Shown here piece by piece: positions 15,371-23,334 of a DNA stretch of 34,133 nt. Position 1 is the first letter of the stretch, and each line of letters begins with the position of its first letter. The stretch covers positions 1 through 34,133 of the forward strand of contig NZ_CALHGG010000126.1 in assembly GCF_938029845.1 (NCBI RefSeq), read 5' to 3'. The notes under the pieces are model-generated. The model searched no databases. It saw only the letters and a list, made by a program, of their open reading frames with translations, and had not been told where the DNA came from. A program made the translations under genes and the position numbers. The stretch comes from an uncultured Capnocytophaga sp. GTDB lineage: Bacteria; Bacteroidota; Bacteroidia; Flavobacteriales; Flavobacteriaceae.

Positions 15371-15378
15371 CAAAAATA
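15371..15378 (-). promoter_or_regulatory. Promoter core of glyS
   Basis: TATTTTTG on the minus strand, 20 bases before the ATG at 15350, fits TAnnTTTG. The -33 element is weak. Confidence 0.45.
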
Positions 15379-15417
15379 GTAAAAAATATCTTTGGTTCTA
15401 TGATTTTTAAAAATAAA

Positions 15418-16521
15418 TTACCTTTTAGGATATTCCTCCCATTGGGGAAAGTCAAATTGTAGTTGTACCCATTGAGGTTGCTCGTCCTCCATAGTAGGGT
15501 AGTTGAAATGGCTAAGCGATACGCCTAAGAGTCGTACAGACTCTCGTAATCGTTCCTGATAAAGTAGCTCGGTGATAACCTTATAGATAGTGGCACTATC
15601 TCCCACAAAATCAATCAGGGTACGACTACGAGTTTGTTGCTTGAAATCACTATACTTGAGCTTGAGGGTAATGGTTTTGGCAAGTAGTTTCTTCTTAGTA
15701 AGTCGCTGAGTAACCTCCTCACAAAGTCTCTGAAGGGGTTCTTGCATAAAAACCTCACTGGAGATATTTGTCTCAAAAGTATGTTCCACCCCTATGGACT
15801 TTACCAAGCGGAAAGGCTGAACAGGACTTAGGTGTATCCCTCGGGCTATTTGGTAGAAATAATCCCCATTGTTTCCAAAATAGGCTTGTAGCTCCTCAAG
15901 GCTTCGGGCGCGTAGGTCGGCTCCTGTAAAAATACCCTTTTGGTACATCTTCTGAGCAGTTACCTTACCTATACCATAGAATTTCTTAATGTCCAAGTCG
16001 GCCAAGAAGTCCAATACCTCCTCAGGAGAGACTGTCTTTTGCCCATTGGGTTTGTTGTAATCGCTAGCAATCTTAGCGATAAACTTATTGATGGAGATAC
16101 CCGCCGAGGCAGTAAGTCCTGTTTGCTGAAATATCTTAGTCCGTATCTCTTGTGCGATAAGGGTTGCCGAGGGAATATTCATTTTGTTAGTGGTTACATC
16201 AAGATAGGCTTCGTCAAGGGAGAGGGGCTCCACAAGATCGGTATATTCGTAGAAGATAGCGCGAATCTGCATAGAGACTTCTCGGTATCTATCAAAGCGA
16301 GGTTTGACAAAAATAAGCTGTGGACACAGTTGTCGTGCTGTAGCCCCAGCCATAGCACTGCGCACCCCATAACGACGAGCCTCATAGCTGGCAGCAGCTA
16401 CCACTCCTCGTGCCCCTTCGCCCCCCACAGCGATCGCTTTTCCCTTAAGTGAGGGATCATCATGCTGCTCCACCGAAGCAAAGAAAGCATCCATATCAAT
16501 ATGAATAATCTTGCGTTCCAT
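15418..16521 (-). CDS. dinB: DNA polymerase IV (Y-family translesion polymerase)
   Basis: An error-prone polymerase that extends past damaged bases. The 367 residues carry the two catalytic motifs: Asp9 in IHIDMDAFFASVEQ and Asp103-Glu104 in SLDEAYLDVT. A helix-hairpin-helix segment around 180-200 (KKFYGIGKVTAQKMYQKGI) and the little-finger domain follow. The C-terminus has QLQFDFPQW, which resembles a sliding-clamp-binding QxxLxF-type tail. The ATG at 16521 matches the family start exactly, yet the promoter core is only 5 bases upstream, so the mRNA is probably leaderless. It is convergent with nothing and divergent from the DKNYY-like gene. No LexA-type box is recognised. Confidence 0.95.
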   Translation of the reverse strand: MERKIIHIDMDAFFASVEQHDDPSLKGKAIAVGGEGARGVVAAASYEARRYGVRSAMAGATARQLCPQLIFVKPRFDRYREVSMQIRAIFYEYTDLVEPLSLDEAYLDVTTNKMNIPSATLIAQEIRTKIFQQTGLTASAGISINKFIAKIASDYNKPNGQKTVSPEEVLDFLADLDIKKFYGIGKVTAQKMYQKGIFTGADLRARSLEELQAYFGNNGDYFYQIARGIHLSPVQPFRLVKSIGVEHTFETNISSEVFMQEPLQRLCEEVTQRLTKKKLLAKTITLKLKYSDFKQQTRSRTLIDFVGDSATIYKVITELLYQERLRESVRLLGVSLSHFNYPTMEDEQPQWVQLQFDFPQWEEYPKR

Positions 16522-16526
16522 TGGGA

Positions 16527-16534
16527 CAAAGGTA
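16527..16534 (-). promoter_or_regulatory. dinB promoter core abutting the start codon
   Basis: TACCTTTG on the minus strand ends 5 bases before the dinB ATG. With the usual 6-7 bases from this box to the transcript start, the mRNA would begin at or next to the A of ATG. Confidence 0.55.
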
Positions 16535-16604
16535 GTGATTTTTTTATTATAGCTATATTTTATGTTGGCACATTTCTTGCTGCTATTTCTTAAAATAGTA
16601 CCTT

Positions 16605-18149
16605 ATGAATAGAGGAATAAAAATACTGCTCATCTTATTCTTTGTGAATATTTCCTTTTTACAAGCGAGTGAATGTTATTATTATCACAGACCTACAACT
16701 TATGAGGTGATAAATGAAGGAGGCAAGGCCTATTGGGTAACTATCGTCCGAGATCCTAATGGGATTAGCTTGGTGAGTTATAACAAGAAATTGCTTCCCA
16801 ATGTAGGAAGAAAGGCACGCTTTGTAACCATGGATGACCAGATGCGTTACATGGTAATTGCAGATGAAAATTGGTATTACTTCATCAATAATTATGCTTT
16901 AGATGATAAAGAAAAAATACCTATAAGGGCATTTTCCGCCAAGAATGTAGAACATTTTGGACAGCGTACTTTTCGTATAGGGGGACAGTGGTATAGAGTA
17001 TCATTTGACCCGTATGACAAGCAAAACAAGTTCAAAAAGGAGGCTGTAGAGGGATTGCCTAAGGAGGTAACTGTGATTTCAAGTTTTAGGGACAAATGGT
17101 TCTTAGTAAAAGGGGATACAGGGGTATTTCTCTATAAGGAGGAACTGCATAATAGTGCAGATGAGTACCTACAGAAGATAGAGGGCTTAGATCCCCAAAC
17201 CGTACAATTCAAGGAGAGGAGAGATGTTAATTTTCTCTATGATGAAGACACTTTTTATACAACAGATGATGCTTTTAATCTGAAAGATCATTCTCAGAAT
17301 TTTCAATTATTGAATATAGGGAATCACAAGTTTACAGAAGCTACTTTCGGCAGCTATGGACTATGGGAAGAGCTGTTGGATTTTCACGATGGAAGGATAT
17401 GGTTTTATTGGTGGCAGGGGATAACTTCAATAAAAGGTCAAAAAGTTTATTTCTACCCACATGAGAATTTTGTATATTTGCCACAAATGAACTTGGTAAG
17501 AAGGGGAGCCGATGAGTATTTTACCAATTATGAGAGAATAGCATGGAAGCAAAAAGCAGTAGATATGTCGGCAGTGAAGGATATAACCCACCTGAAATAT
17601 ATAAAAGATAAAGGGTATTATTATGATGGTATAGACTACTATCAAATGAATTATAGTCCTGAAAAACTCACGGTTATAGCTGTTGACTCACTGAGTAAAG
17701 CAATAATGGAAGACAAAAATTACAAGGCATCATATTCCTACCAGCATTCATTGGTGCCTTTTGTGGTTCGGGATCACAAGATTATTCGTTACCAAAAGGA
17801 CAATAGAGGCAACTATAGCGTTATAGGGGAGCTTCCTGTGACCTCTGAAATAAAGGACTTAAAGTTGTGTTTTGCAACCAAGGATAAACTACTGATTGAG
17901 GACAAGATAATAGACAATAGTTGTGATTTCGAGACCATGAGCTTTGTCGGCTCTACCGTAGATGTCATTTCTCCCTGTGATGGAGGAAAAGGACAAGTAC
18001 CTATTGTGATAGAATATAACTATTTTTTCAAAGATAAAAATGGGGTCTATCAGTATCATACAGGAAAAGATACATTAGAAAAGTTGTCATATGACCCTAA
18101 ATCCTTTACCGAAGAAAGTTTATTAAAACTGCTCCATAAGAAAAAGTAG
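16605..18149 (+). CDS. Exported DKNYY-like repeat protein
   Basis: A 514-residue protein with a signal peptide (hydrophobic residues 5-20, cut near LQAS). The rest is rich in Tyr, Lys and Asp with loosely repeated units of the type K-D-x-x-x-(W/Y)-(F/Y), for example MEDKNYKASYSY and KDKNGVYQYHTG. This fits the DKNYY family of exported repeat proteins, probably a beta-propeller-like or solenoid fold. The function of that family is unknown. It is divergent from dinB; TACCTTAT sits 5 bases before the ATG and could be a weak promoter core. No lipid cysteine is placed correctly after the signal, though Cys24 follows SE. A surface or periplasmic location is inferred. Family assignment is moderate because the repeats are diverged. 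Confidence 0.6.
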   Translation: MNRGIKILLILFFVNISFLQASECYYYHRPTTYEVINEGGKAYWVTIVRDPNGISLVSYNKKLLPNVGRKARFVTMDDQMRYMVIADENWYYFINNYALDDKEKIPIRAFSAKNVEHFGQRTFRIGGQWYRVSFDPYDKQNKFKKEAVEGLPKEVTVISSFRDKWFLVKGDTGVFLYKEELHNSADEYLQKIEGLDPQTVQFKERRDVNFLYDEDTFYTTDDAFNLKDHSQNFQLLNIGNHKFTEATFGSYGLWEELLDFHDGRIWFYWWQGITSIKGQKVYFYPHENFVYLPQMNLVRRGADEYFTNYERIAWKQKAVDMSAVKDITHLKYIKDKGYYYDGIDYYQMNYSPEKLTVIAVDSLSKAIMEDKNYKASYSYQHSLVPFVVRDHKIIRYQKDNRGNYSVIGELPVTSEIKDLKLCFATKDKLLIEDKIIDNSCDFETMSFVGSTVDVISPCDGGKGQVPIVIEYNYFFKDKNGVYQYHTGKDTLEKLSYDPKSFTEESLLKLLHKKK

Positions 18150-18176
18150 GGTTGCTAAAAAAGAGGATGCTTTCTA

Positions 18177-18207
18177 TTGATTTTCCTTTTGGAAAGTTGT
18201 ATCTTTG
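18177..18207 (+). promoter_or_regulatory. Promoter ahead of the broken gene at 18232
   Basis: TTG (18177-18179), 20 bases, TATCTTTG (18200-18207). A good promoter match is kept although the gene behind it is broken. Confidence 0.6.
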
Positions 18208-18231
18208 TTGGGTAAGAAAATAAATAAGATC

Positions 18232-18773
18232 ATGACCTACCAAGAGGAATATGCACCCTTTTTTGAGCGATTAAGTCAATACTCAAATCTATCTCTCCTT
18301 CAGCAGGTTTTCTATGAAGAAGATATTACCTCAGGAATAAAAAACTATTCTTGGAGGAGAAATATGTCCCAACCAGAGAAGACAGGATATTTGTAAAGAA
18401 TGAACATATAAAAGAAAAAGAAGGGGATACAGGAAAAGATTCTATGCTATCCCATTTATCTTTTATAGTCTTTTATATAAAGGTATTAGATTCAGGCTTG
18501 CATTTGTCTTTAGTTTCAAAGAAGAGAAAATTCCTACTGGCAATATTATCATTAAAAGAGAAGAGAGTTATAGGTACTGCCGTAATAGTACGCAATGCCA
18601 CTGCTGTAGTAGTAGGTGCTTCACTAATAAAAGCCTTCGACTATTTGGAAGTAGCCGAATGTACCGCGAAATCTATCATACAAGGGATACGTATGGGCAA
18701 AATAGTAGCCATCAACGATGCTCAAGTAGCAGAATTGCGCGAGTATTCTAAGGCTGTGATGAGAATCTGCTAA
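18232..18773 (+). pseudogene. Multiply frameshifted gene remnant of unknown family
   Basis: Three frames each hold a coding-like piece. The first reads from ATG 18232 (MTYQEEYAPFFERLSQYS) to a stop at 18396. A second frame takes over near 18339-18351, beside a run of six A, and gives LEEKYVPTREDRIFVKNEH. A third frame from about 18440 gives RFYAIPFIFYSLLYKGIRF, ending in the IPTGNIIIKREE phrase. The last part returns to the second frame with AVIVRNATAVVVGASLIKAF and a tidy C-terminus ending at 18773. One original gene with at least two or three indels is the simplest reading. No family is recognised. It has a good promoter before it and a terminator after it, so the transcription unit is intact while the frame is not. 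A true set of small overlapping genes is less likely. Confidence 0.5.
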
Positions 18774-18778
18774 ATAAT

Positions 18779-18810
18779 AGGCGCGTTGAAGATGTTTTCC
18801 TAACGCGCCT
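18779..18810. terminator. Terminator between convergent units
   Basis: A 9-bp perfect stem, AGGCGCGTT (18779-18787) with AACGCGCCT (18802-18810), and ATTTTTTATT following on the plus strand. The minus-strand gene ends at 18820, so it can serve both directions. Confidence 0.75.
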
Positions 18811-18819
18811 GATTTTTTA

Positions 18820-20247
18820 TTATTTGCACTTTGCGGTGTAATCGTTGATGAGTGCTATGAGGCTTTCTTTATTTGTGGTGTTATAGTCAGCGGGGTTAAT
18901 AGCGGGGCATTGGAGATAGTCTGATACAAGTTTTTGCACTTCTTCAGGAGTTTTGATACGTCGGAATGAGTCTTTATCACCTACATACAGAGCAGGTTTG
19001 CTACCTATTTTGATGAGGTATGCCTCGGGCATTTTAGGATGTGAAAGCACGTAGTTACCGTTGTTGGTATAGAGAATTTCGTAAAAATGAATATTTGTAC
19101 TGTCCTCTACTTTAAAGATATAGCTCACTTCACGGCCGCTATGAGTACCTAAGAAAGTTCTATCGCCTACTCCAAAAACTACATTGTCGGCAGCATTGTA
19201 TATAGTTTCAGTACCATCTCGCTTAAGTTTTACCTGATTAGTTTCAGTAATGGCAATAATTATATTTTTGTTCAGTATTGCTTCAATTGATTCAAATTCA
19301 ATAGTGATAAGTCCATTGAGTTTGTTGCCTTGGGGGTCTAACACATAGCCTTCTACGTCGTAAAAGTTTATACTCTGTTTCCGTGCTTGGGCTATTCTTT
19401 CCTGTTGAGCAGCATCTTGTGCGTTTTTTTTGTCTTCTTCATATTGGGCAAAGTAAGGAGCCATATCGCCAAAAGGATAACCATTGGCATAGAGTTTCAT
19501 CACTAAACGTTTTTCTAAATCACTTGAAAAACCAATGAGAGGCACGAATACGGGTAGTGTTTTGCCATCAAAAGTTTGGATATTGTAGTACTCACTATCT
19601 ACCATTGAAGTGAATTTAGATGAAGCGATAAACTCACCTTTTACATCATAAAAAGCAAAATCGTAGGCGGTTACTGAGCCGCCTAAAGGGTTAGTTTTTT
19701 TAGTATAAGAGCCTATTCGCTTTTCTTTTTTGAAGATGCCCCCTTCTTTGATAGTAATTCTATCAGATTCTTCTAATTTGTCTTCTGCTTTGATTTCGGA
19801 TTTTACTCTTTCAAAGATAGGGTCCCATTTGTTAGAGAATTGGCGGTCTTCGGTAGAGAAGAAAGTTTTTACTACTTCAGGGTCAATGCCTTTGACAGTA
19901 AGTAGACCAGTGTTAGATTTGAGCATATTATCCACAATAGCTTTTTCACCCGAAAAGGTAAATTTTAGTTTATCGGGCAAGGGGATTTCCCGTACTTTAC
20001 CATTGTTGCCGGTGAGTTCCACCCAGCGATGAGGAGCACGATTGTTTTGAGCAGTTTTTTCCGTGAGTACCGCTTTATACATAAAATTACCGCTAAGGTC
20101 GCTAAACTCGTACTTACCCTCTTTCTTTTCTAATTTGGCTACGGGAGTCCCTTCAATTTGCAATTCTCCTTTTTTTACTTTATAGTCTTGAGCCTTGAGG
20201 CTAAAAGTAATACAAGACAATAGGTATAATAAAAATATTCTTTCCAT
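18820..20247 (-). CDS. Exported protein of unknown function
   Basis: A 475-residue protein with a standard signal peptide (MERIFLLYLLSCITF, cut after LKAQ at residue 20). No known domain is recognised. The N-terminal part alternates short beta-type phrases about keys and defaults (for example KLEKKEGKYEFSDLSGNFMY), and a charged Lys/Gln/Ala helix lies near residues 270-290 (YEEDKKNAQDAAQQERIAQA). After it comes a second beta-rich part with the phrase YVLDPQGNKLNGLITIEFE. It ends with a helical piece that includes two cysteines. It is probably a periplasmic or secreted structural protein. It has its own promoter (20274-20303) and is not in an operon. Long, evenly coding and complete, so real although unnamed. 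Confidence 0.7.
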   Translation of the reverse strand: MERIFLLYLLSCITFSLKAQDYKVKKGELQIEGTPVAKLEKKEGKYEFSDLSGNFMYKAVLTEKTAQNNRAPHRWVELTGNNGKVREIPLPDKLKFTFSGEKAIVDNMLKSNTGLLTVKGIDPEVVKTFFSTEDRQFSNKWDPIFERVKSEIKAEDKLEESDRITIKEGGIFKKEKRIGSYTKKTNPLGGSVTAYDFAFYDVKGEFIASSKFTSMVDSEYYNIQTFDGKTLPVFVPLIGFSSDLEKRLVMKLYANGYPFGDMAPYFAQYEEDKKNAQDAAQQERIAQARKQSINFYDVEGYVLDPQGNKLNGLITIEFESIEAILNKNIIIAITETNQVKLKRDGTETIYNAADNVVFGVGDRTFLGTHSGREVSYIFKVEDSTNIHFYEILYTNNGNYVLSHPKMPEAYLIKIGSKPALYVGDKDSFRRIKTPEEVQKLVSDYLQCPAINPADYNTTNKESLIALINDYTAKCK

Positions 20248-20273
20248 AATAGTGTATATTTTGTTATATGTCG

Positions 20274-20303
20274 CAAAATTACAAAATAATTACAAATTAC
20301 AAA
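20274..20303 (-). promoter_or_regulatory. Promoter of the exported unknown gene
   Basis: On the minus strand, TTTG (20303-20300), 18 bases, TAATTTTG (20281-20274), 27 bases before the ATG at 20247. The rest of the gap 20304-20429 holds nothing recognisable. Confidence 0.6.
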
Positions 20304-20429
20304 TCATAAATGATGAAAAACTTTGCTAAAGGTTGTAGCGTCAGAACTATTAGGAGTTTTGGTAATTTTGAAATAAACCCTCTACGCTTTTTTAATTCAT
20401 TATTGTAGAAAAAATACTATTTTTTTAGG

Positions 20430-20829
20430 GTGAAAAATAAAGAAGATCACTCGGAAGGTTGTTCTTTCTATGAAGATTTTATACCTAATCAAGAACTTGT
20501 AAGACTTATAGAGAGTAAAGAGGAAGTAGAAGAACTACTATATTTTCTAATAGAGATGAATATGAGAAATGTTTTAAACTTACTTCGTAGACAAAAAACT
20601 GAATCTCTAATAAGTAAACAAGAAATAAATAATAATCCTAAAAAGTCTATAAATAACAAAAATAGAACTCAAGAAGTAAATACTATGAAGAGAGTTCATA
20701 TATCTAACTTGTTAAAAAAACAAGTTTGAATATCAAGATGACTATATTGTTATCTATGGTAAAGCTAAAATTGAAGAAACAGAAGTAAAAGAGAAAGAGA
20801 ATAAAGAAACGGAGAAAAGTTTAAAATAA
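20430..20829 (+). pseudogene. Gene broken by a frameshift in a run of seven A
   Basis: From a GTG at 20430 a 99-residue reading (with VEELLYFLIEMNMRNVLNLL) runs to a stop at 20727-20729, just after TTAAAAAAACAAG. In the next frame, coding-like sequence goes straight on from that A-run: KFEYQDDYIVIYGKAKIEE, ending in a Lys/Glu tail with a stop at 20827. One added or lost A would join the two into a protein of about 132 residues. No family is recognised; the charged, helical composition and very low GC suggest acquired DNA. Sequencing error in the homopolymer is the main alternative to a real mutation. Confidence 0.5.
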
Positions 20830-21044
20830 AATCCCTCATTTTTAGAAAAAATGGTAAATATAAGTTTAAAATTGATTTATCAAGAGATAAACAAAGGAAA
20901 AATTTGATTTTGGGAAGATACTTGTTCCTTTGCTGTTTTTGGACTTTTAGAAAGGAGTAATAATTTTCTAATATTAAAAATTAAAAGTCTCAGCCATTTC
21001 AAGTATTTCAAAGATTAATTCTATCTCTATTCTAATAAAAGATA
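20830..21044. other. AT-rich degenerate stretch without an intact gene
   Basis: No complete reading frame is credible here. Short coding-like pieces occur in two plus frames (for example FWEDTCSFAVFGLLERSN after a TGA), which suggests decayed genes continuing from the broken gene to the left. Confidence 0.4.
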
Positions 21045-21073
21045 AGGCTACCTAAAGAACATTTAGATAGCCT
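21045..21073 (-). terminator. Terminator of the toxin-antitoxin operon
   Basis: Arms AGGCTACCTAAA and TTTAGATAGCCT pair with one mismatch around a 5-base loop, 11 bases beyond the toxin stop. On the minus strand TTATCTTTT follows. Confidence 0.65.
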
Positions 21074-21083
21074 CTTCATTTTT

Positions 21084-21386
21084 TTATTTAGGATATTTGC
21101 TGGTATCTTGGTAGGTATTAAAGATGGCTTTAATAATAATCTCTCTTTTCGTATCATCTACCTTATAAAATACAAGGTAGGGATATTTTTTCATAGGAAC
21201 TCCTATAAGGTCTCCTCTATATTTATGTTGGTGAGGAAAGTGTTTTATAAAGTCCTTAATAGATAAATATTCCTTAAGAAAGTTCTTTGCAATTTTAGAT
21301 GGAGCAACACTTATATAATAAGCAACAGCTTCTCTTAAATCATCTTTTGCTTTAGGTTCTACTTTTATTTTATAGGGAGATTCCAT
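21084..21386 (-). CDS. RelE/ParE-family toxin
   Basis: A 100-residue basic protein with the layout of RelE/ParE toxins. An N-terminal strand (YKIKVEPKAKDDLREAVAYY) leads into two helices, then the C-terminal sheet with PMKKYPYLVFYKVDD and AIFNTYQDTSKYP, typical of the family. Family members either cleave mRNA at the ribosome (RelE) or poison DNA gyrase (ParE); the sequence alone does not separate these here. The 17-base overlap with the preceding acidic small gene is the standard toxin-antitoxin arrangement, with the antitoxin first. Its place between gene remnants and tRNA genes fits a mobile or leftover island module. It could be a diverged, inactive copy, but the frame is intact. Confidence 0.85.
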   Translation of the reverse strand: MESPYKIKVEPKAKDDLREAVAYYISVAPSKIAKNFLKEYLSIKDFIKHFPHQHKYRGDLIGVPMKKYPYLVFYKVDDTKREIIIKAIFNTYQDTSKYPK

Positions 21387-21612
21387 ATTCAGAAGCTACT
21401 TCATTAATCATAACATCAAAGTCTTCACACTCTTCAAAAGGAGTGTTACGTGTTTCTATTTCGTCAAGAAAAGCCATTAATCTTGGCGTCATTTCAATAG
21501 GCTGAGGTATGTCTTCTTCTTGAATGATAGGTACATTTAAAGACTTTATAAAATCCTTTATTGAATTTAGTTTATCTACATCAGAAGTAGCAAATGTTAC
21601 AGCTGTTTCCAT
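21370..21612 (-). CDS. Antitoxin of the RelE/ParE pair
   Basis: An 80-residue acidic protein that overlaps the toxin start by 17 bases. The C-terminal half is rich in Glu and Asp (FEECEDFDVMINEVASEYG), as expected for the part that wraps the toxin. No clear ribbon-helix-helix or HTH DNA-binding motif is seen at the N-terminus, so self-regulation cannot be read from the sequence. The ATG at 21612 is taken as start; a TTG two codons earlier is less likely. Identification rests mostly on the partner, size and overlap. Confidence 0.75.
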   Translation of the reverse strand: METAVTFATSDVDKLNSIKDFIKSLNVPIIQEEDIPQPIEMTPRLMAFLDEIETRNTPFEECEDFDVMINEVASEYGISL

Positions 21613-21645
21613 AGTCAAATATTTTTAAGAGTTAATATAAAAGCA

Positions 21646-21678
21646 AAAAAATCACTACTTAAAAAAGTAATGATTTTT
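21646..21678 (-). terminator. Terminator of the tRNA-Gly/tRNA-Leu unit
   Basis: A 14-base stem (21646-21660 with 21665-21678). On the minus strand it pairs throughout if one G-U is allowed, and a T-rich tail (TTTTTTTGCTTTT) follows. It lies 140 bases after tRNA-Leu and just before the antitoxin gene. Confidence 0.6.
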
Positions 21679-21738
21679 AAATTTTCTCACTCTACTCTTG
21701 AAGGAAAATATCCTTTAGAGAATGTACTTTTTTTAAAT

Positions 21739-21760
21739 TGTTGGGAAAATGTTGGGAAAA
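21739..21760. repeat. Tandem 11-bp repeat near the tRNA genes
   Basis: Two perfect head-to-tail copies of TGTTGGGAAAA, 57 bases from the 3' end of tRNA-Leu. Such short direct repeats beside a tRNA are a common form of arm-type binding site for tyrosine recombinases; no integrase gene is present. The rest of 21679-21816 holds nothing else recognised. Confidence 0.5.
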
Positions 21761-21816
21761 ATCACACTTTCTAAAACCTAACCAATTAAATACCAAGTAC
21801 TTAAAAAGTAAATTCG

Positions 21817-21902
21817 TACTCGGAGCGGGACTTGAACCCGCACAGGCATTGCTGCCCACTGGATTTTAAGTCCAGCGTGTCTACCGATTCCACCATCCGA
21901 GC
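21817..21902 (-). tRNA. tRNA-Leu (anticodon UAA)
   Basis: An 86-base class II tRNA with a long variable arm. Acceptor GCTCGGA pairs with TCCGAGT (first pair G-U). The anticodon stem-loop GGACTTAAAATCC gives UAA, and the T arm is GCGGGTTCAAGTCCCGC. CCA is not encoded. Confidence 0.95.
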
Positions 21903-21926
21903 CTTTATGACAGGGCATAAAAAAAG

Positions 21927-21999
21927 AGCGAAAAACGGGGTTCGAACCCGCGACCTCAACCTTGGCAAGGTTGCGCTCTACCAACTGAGCTATTTTCGC
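21927..21999 (-). tRNA. tRNA-Gly (anticodon GCC)
   Basis: A 73-base tRNA. Acceptor GCGAAAA pairs with TTTTCGC, the D arm holds AGCTCAGTTGGTAGAGC, and the anticodon loop TTGCCAA gives GCC. The T loop is GGGTTCGAACCC. CCA is not encoded. It lies 24 bases before tRNA-Leu in the same unit. Confidence 0.95.
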
Positions 22000-22023
22000 A
22001 ATTCATATCTTTCTAAGACGGTG

Positions 22024-22054
22024 CAAAGATACTGCTTTTTTCCAAACCGGCAAA
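22024..22054 (-). promoter_or_regulatory. Promoter of the tRNA unit
   Basis: On the minus strand, TTTG (22054-22051), 19 bases, TATCTTTG (22031-22024): an excellent Bacteroidota promoter, 24 bases before tRNA-Gly. Confidence 0.75.
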
Positions 22055-22143
22055 GAAAAAATGAACTTTTTTTGAAAAAAATGATATAATTTCAATAAGT
22101 ATCTGACTACAAGTAAATTATATATCTATTGTATTTCTTATCA

Positions 22144-23334
22144 TTAGTCACTATTTATGATTCTTCTTATAGAGAACCCTGCCAGTACCAAGTAGAACAA
22201 ACACAACCCCCACATACCTGCCCAGTAGGGGAGTATGGTGGAGAGGCTGGCGCCCATTTGGGTGATAGAAACAAAGCCTTTAGCCCCCAAGGTGGTAGGA
22301 ACTATATAGGAGAAGGCATGTAACCACTCTGGCATGGCTACCGTAGGCCATGAAAAACCAGTGAGCATTACCGAAGGCAACGAAGTGTACATGATGAGCA
22401 TAATGGCATCTTCCCTACGGCGAAGAAAACCCAGCAAGCAAAGCCCCATAAACACAATAGAAAGGATAAAAGGTACCATGAATACCATTGTACTGAGAAT
22501 GGAACTACGCACAGGGATACCAAAGAGCGGCATTACAATACCTAAGTTAATGAGTAAGATAGCCATAGCGAGAGCCAAATAAGTGGTGGCCTTACCCATT
22601 ACAATAGGTAGTGCCCCCCAGAAACTGCTTGAATTGGGATATATTTTGCGCAACTTATTGCTCTCTCGCATGGTGCCCCCTAAGATGCCTACCGATGTAA
22701 GAATGGTCGTTTGGAAGATAATGACCAAGACCACAGGAATCAGGAAGGTAGCATATCCCGAAGAAGGGTTATATAGGCTTACCACTTTGGCACTTACGGG
22801 CATTGCCTCATCACGAACTTGAGAAGGGAGTTTACCTTGTGCAGAAGTGCGCTTCATCTCTACCCCAGCATTGAGGTAAGTAGCCGATATTTTTGCGGCA
22901 GTAAGTACCTGTTTGTAATAGAGCATATAGGAAGCATCAGCATAAACGGATATGGAGGGCTGCTCTCCACGTTGCAGATCACGAGAAAAACTGGGGGGAA
23001 TGGCAATAATTCCACGTATTTGCTCTTGCTGAAAGGCTTTTTGGGCTTCAGAGAGGTTTAGGTAACTACTGTAAATGGCCACGCCACTATTAGCATCAAT
23101 CATACGTAGTAGCTGTCGGCTTTGGGAGGTATTGTCCTCATCGACCACCCCAATAGGGAGTTCCTGTAAGGTCTCTTCCGAATATAGGTAGGTATAGAGG
23201 AAGGAGACCAATACGGCTACTATCACAAATGAAAAGAACACCGCCCTATCACGGGATATATATTTGGCTTCCCAAAGCATTGCACGGGTAAAGTCGGCTG
23301 AACTTTGATAAATATACTGTCTAAATTTTTTCAT
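22144..23334 (-). CDS. ABC-2-type transporter permease (second of two)
   Basis: A 396-residue ABC-2 permease of the YhhJ/YbhR type. One N-terminal membrane helix (about 32-52) is followed by a large periplasmic domain (about 55-185) with VVDEDNTSQSRQLLRMID. Five more helices lie in the C-terminal half, ending in LVLAGFSIRRI. Such permeases usually work with a HlyD-type adaptor and a TolC-type channel to push drugs or other compounds out; no ATPase gene is visible here. The ATG at 23334 is chosen over a GTG two codons earlier. It overlaps the end of the other permease by 14 bases, so the two are translationally coupled and probably form a heterodimer. Substrate unknown. Confidence 0.88.
   Translation of the reverse strand: MKKFRQYIYQSSADFTRAMLWEAKYISRDRAVFFSFVIVAVLVSFLYTYLYSEETLQELPIGVVDEDNTSQSRQLLRMIDANSGVAIYSSYLNLSEAQKAFQQEQIRGIIAIPPSFSRDLQRGEQPSISVYADASYMLYYKQVLTAAKISATYLNAGVEMKRTSAQGKLPSQVRDEAMPVSAKVVSLYNPSSGYATFLIPVVLVIIFQTTILTSVGILGGTMRESNKLRKIYPNSSSFWGALPIVMGKATTYLALAMAILLINLGIVMPLFGIPVRSSILSTMVFMVPFILSIVFMGLCLLGFLRRREDAIMLIMYTSLPSVMLTGFSWPTVAMPEWLHAFSYIVPTTLGAKGFVSITQMGASLSTILPYWAGMWGLCLFYLVLAGFSIRRIINSD

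Noticed and set aside
15940..16452. 170-codon plus-strand reading across dinB
   Set aside because: Antisense to the dinB catalytic region and without own start signals.
20830..21044. CRISPR array or regularly spaced repeats
   Set aside because: The stretch is AT-rich but has no repeated units; no CRISPR-like spacing was seen anywhere in the window.
21778..22089. Short protein readings across the tRNA genes
   Set aside because: The sequence is fully explained by tRNA-Leu and tRNA-Gly.
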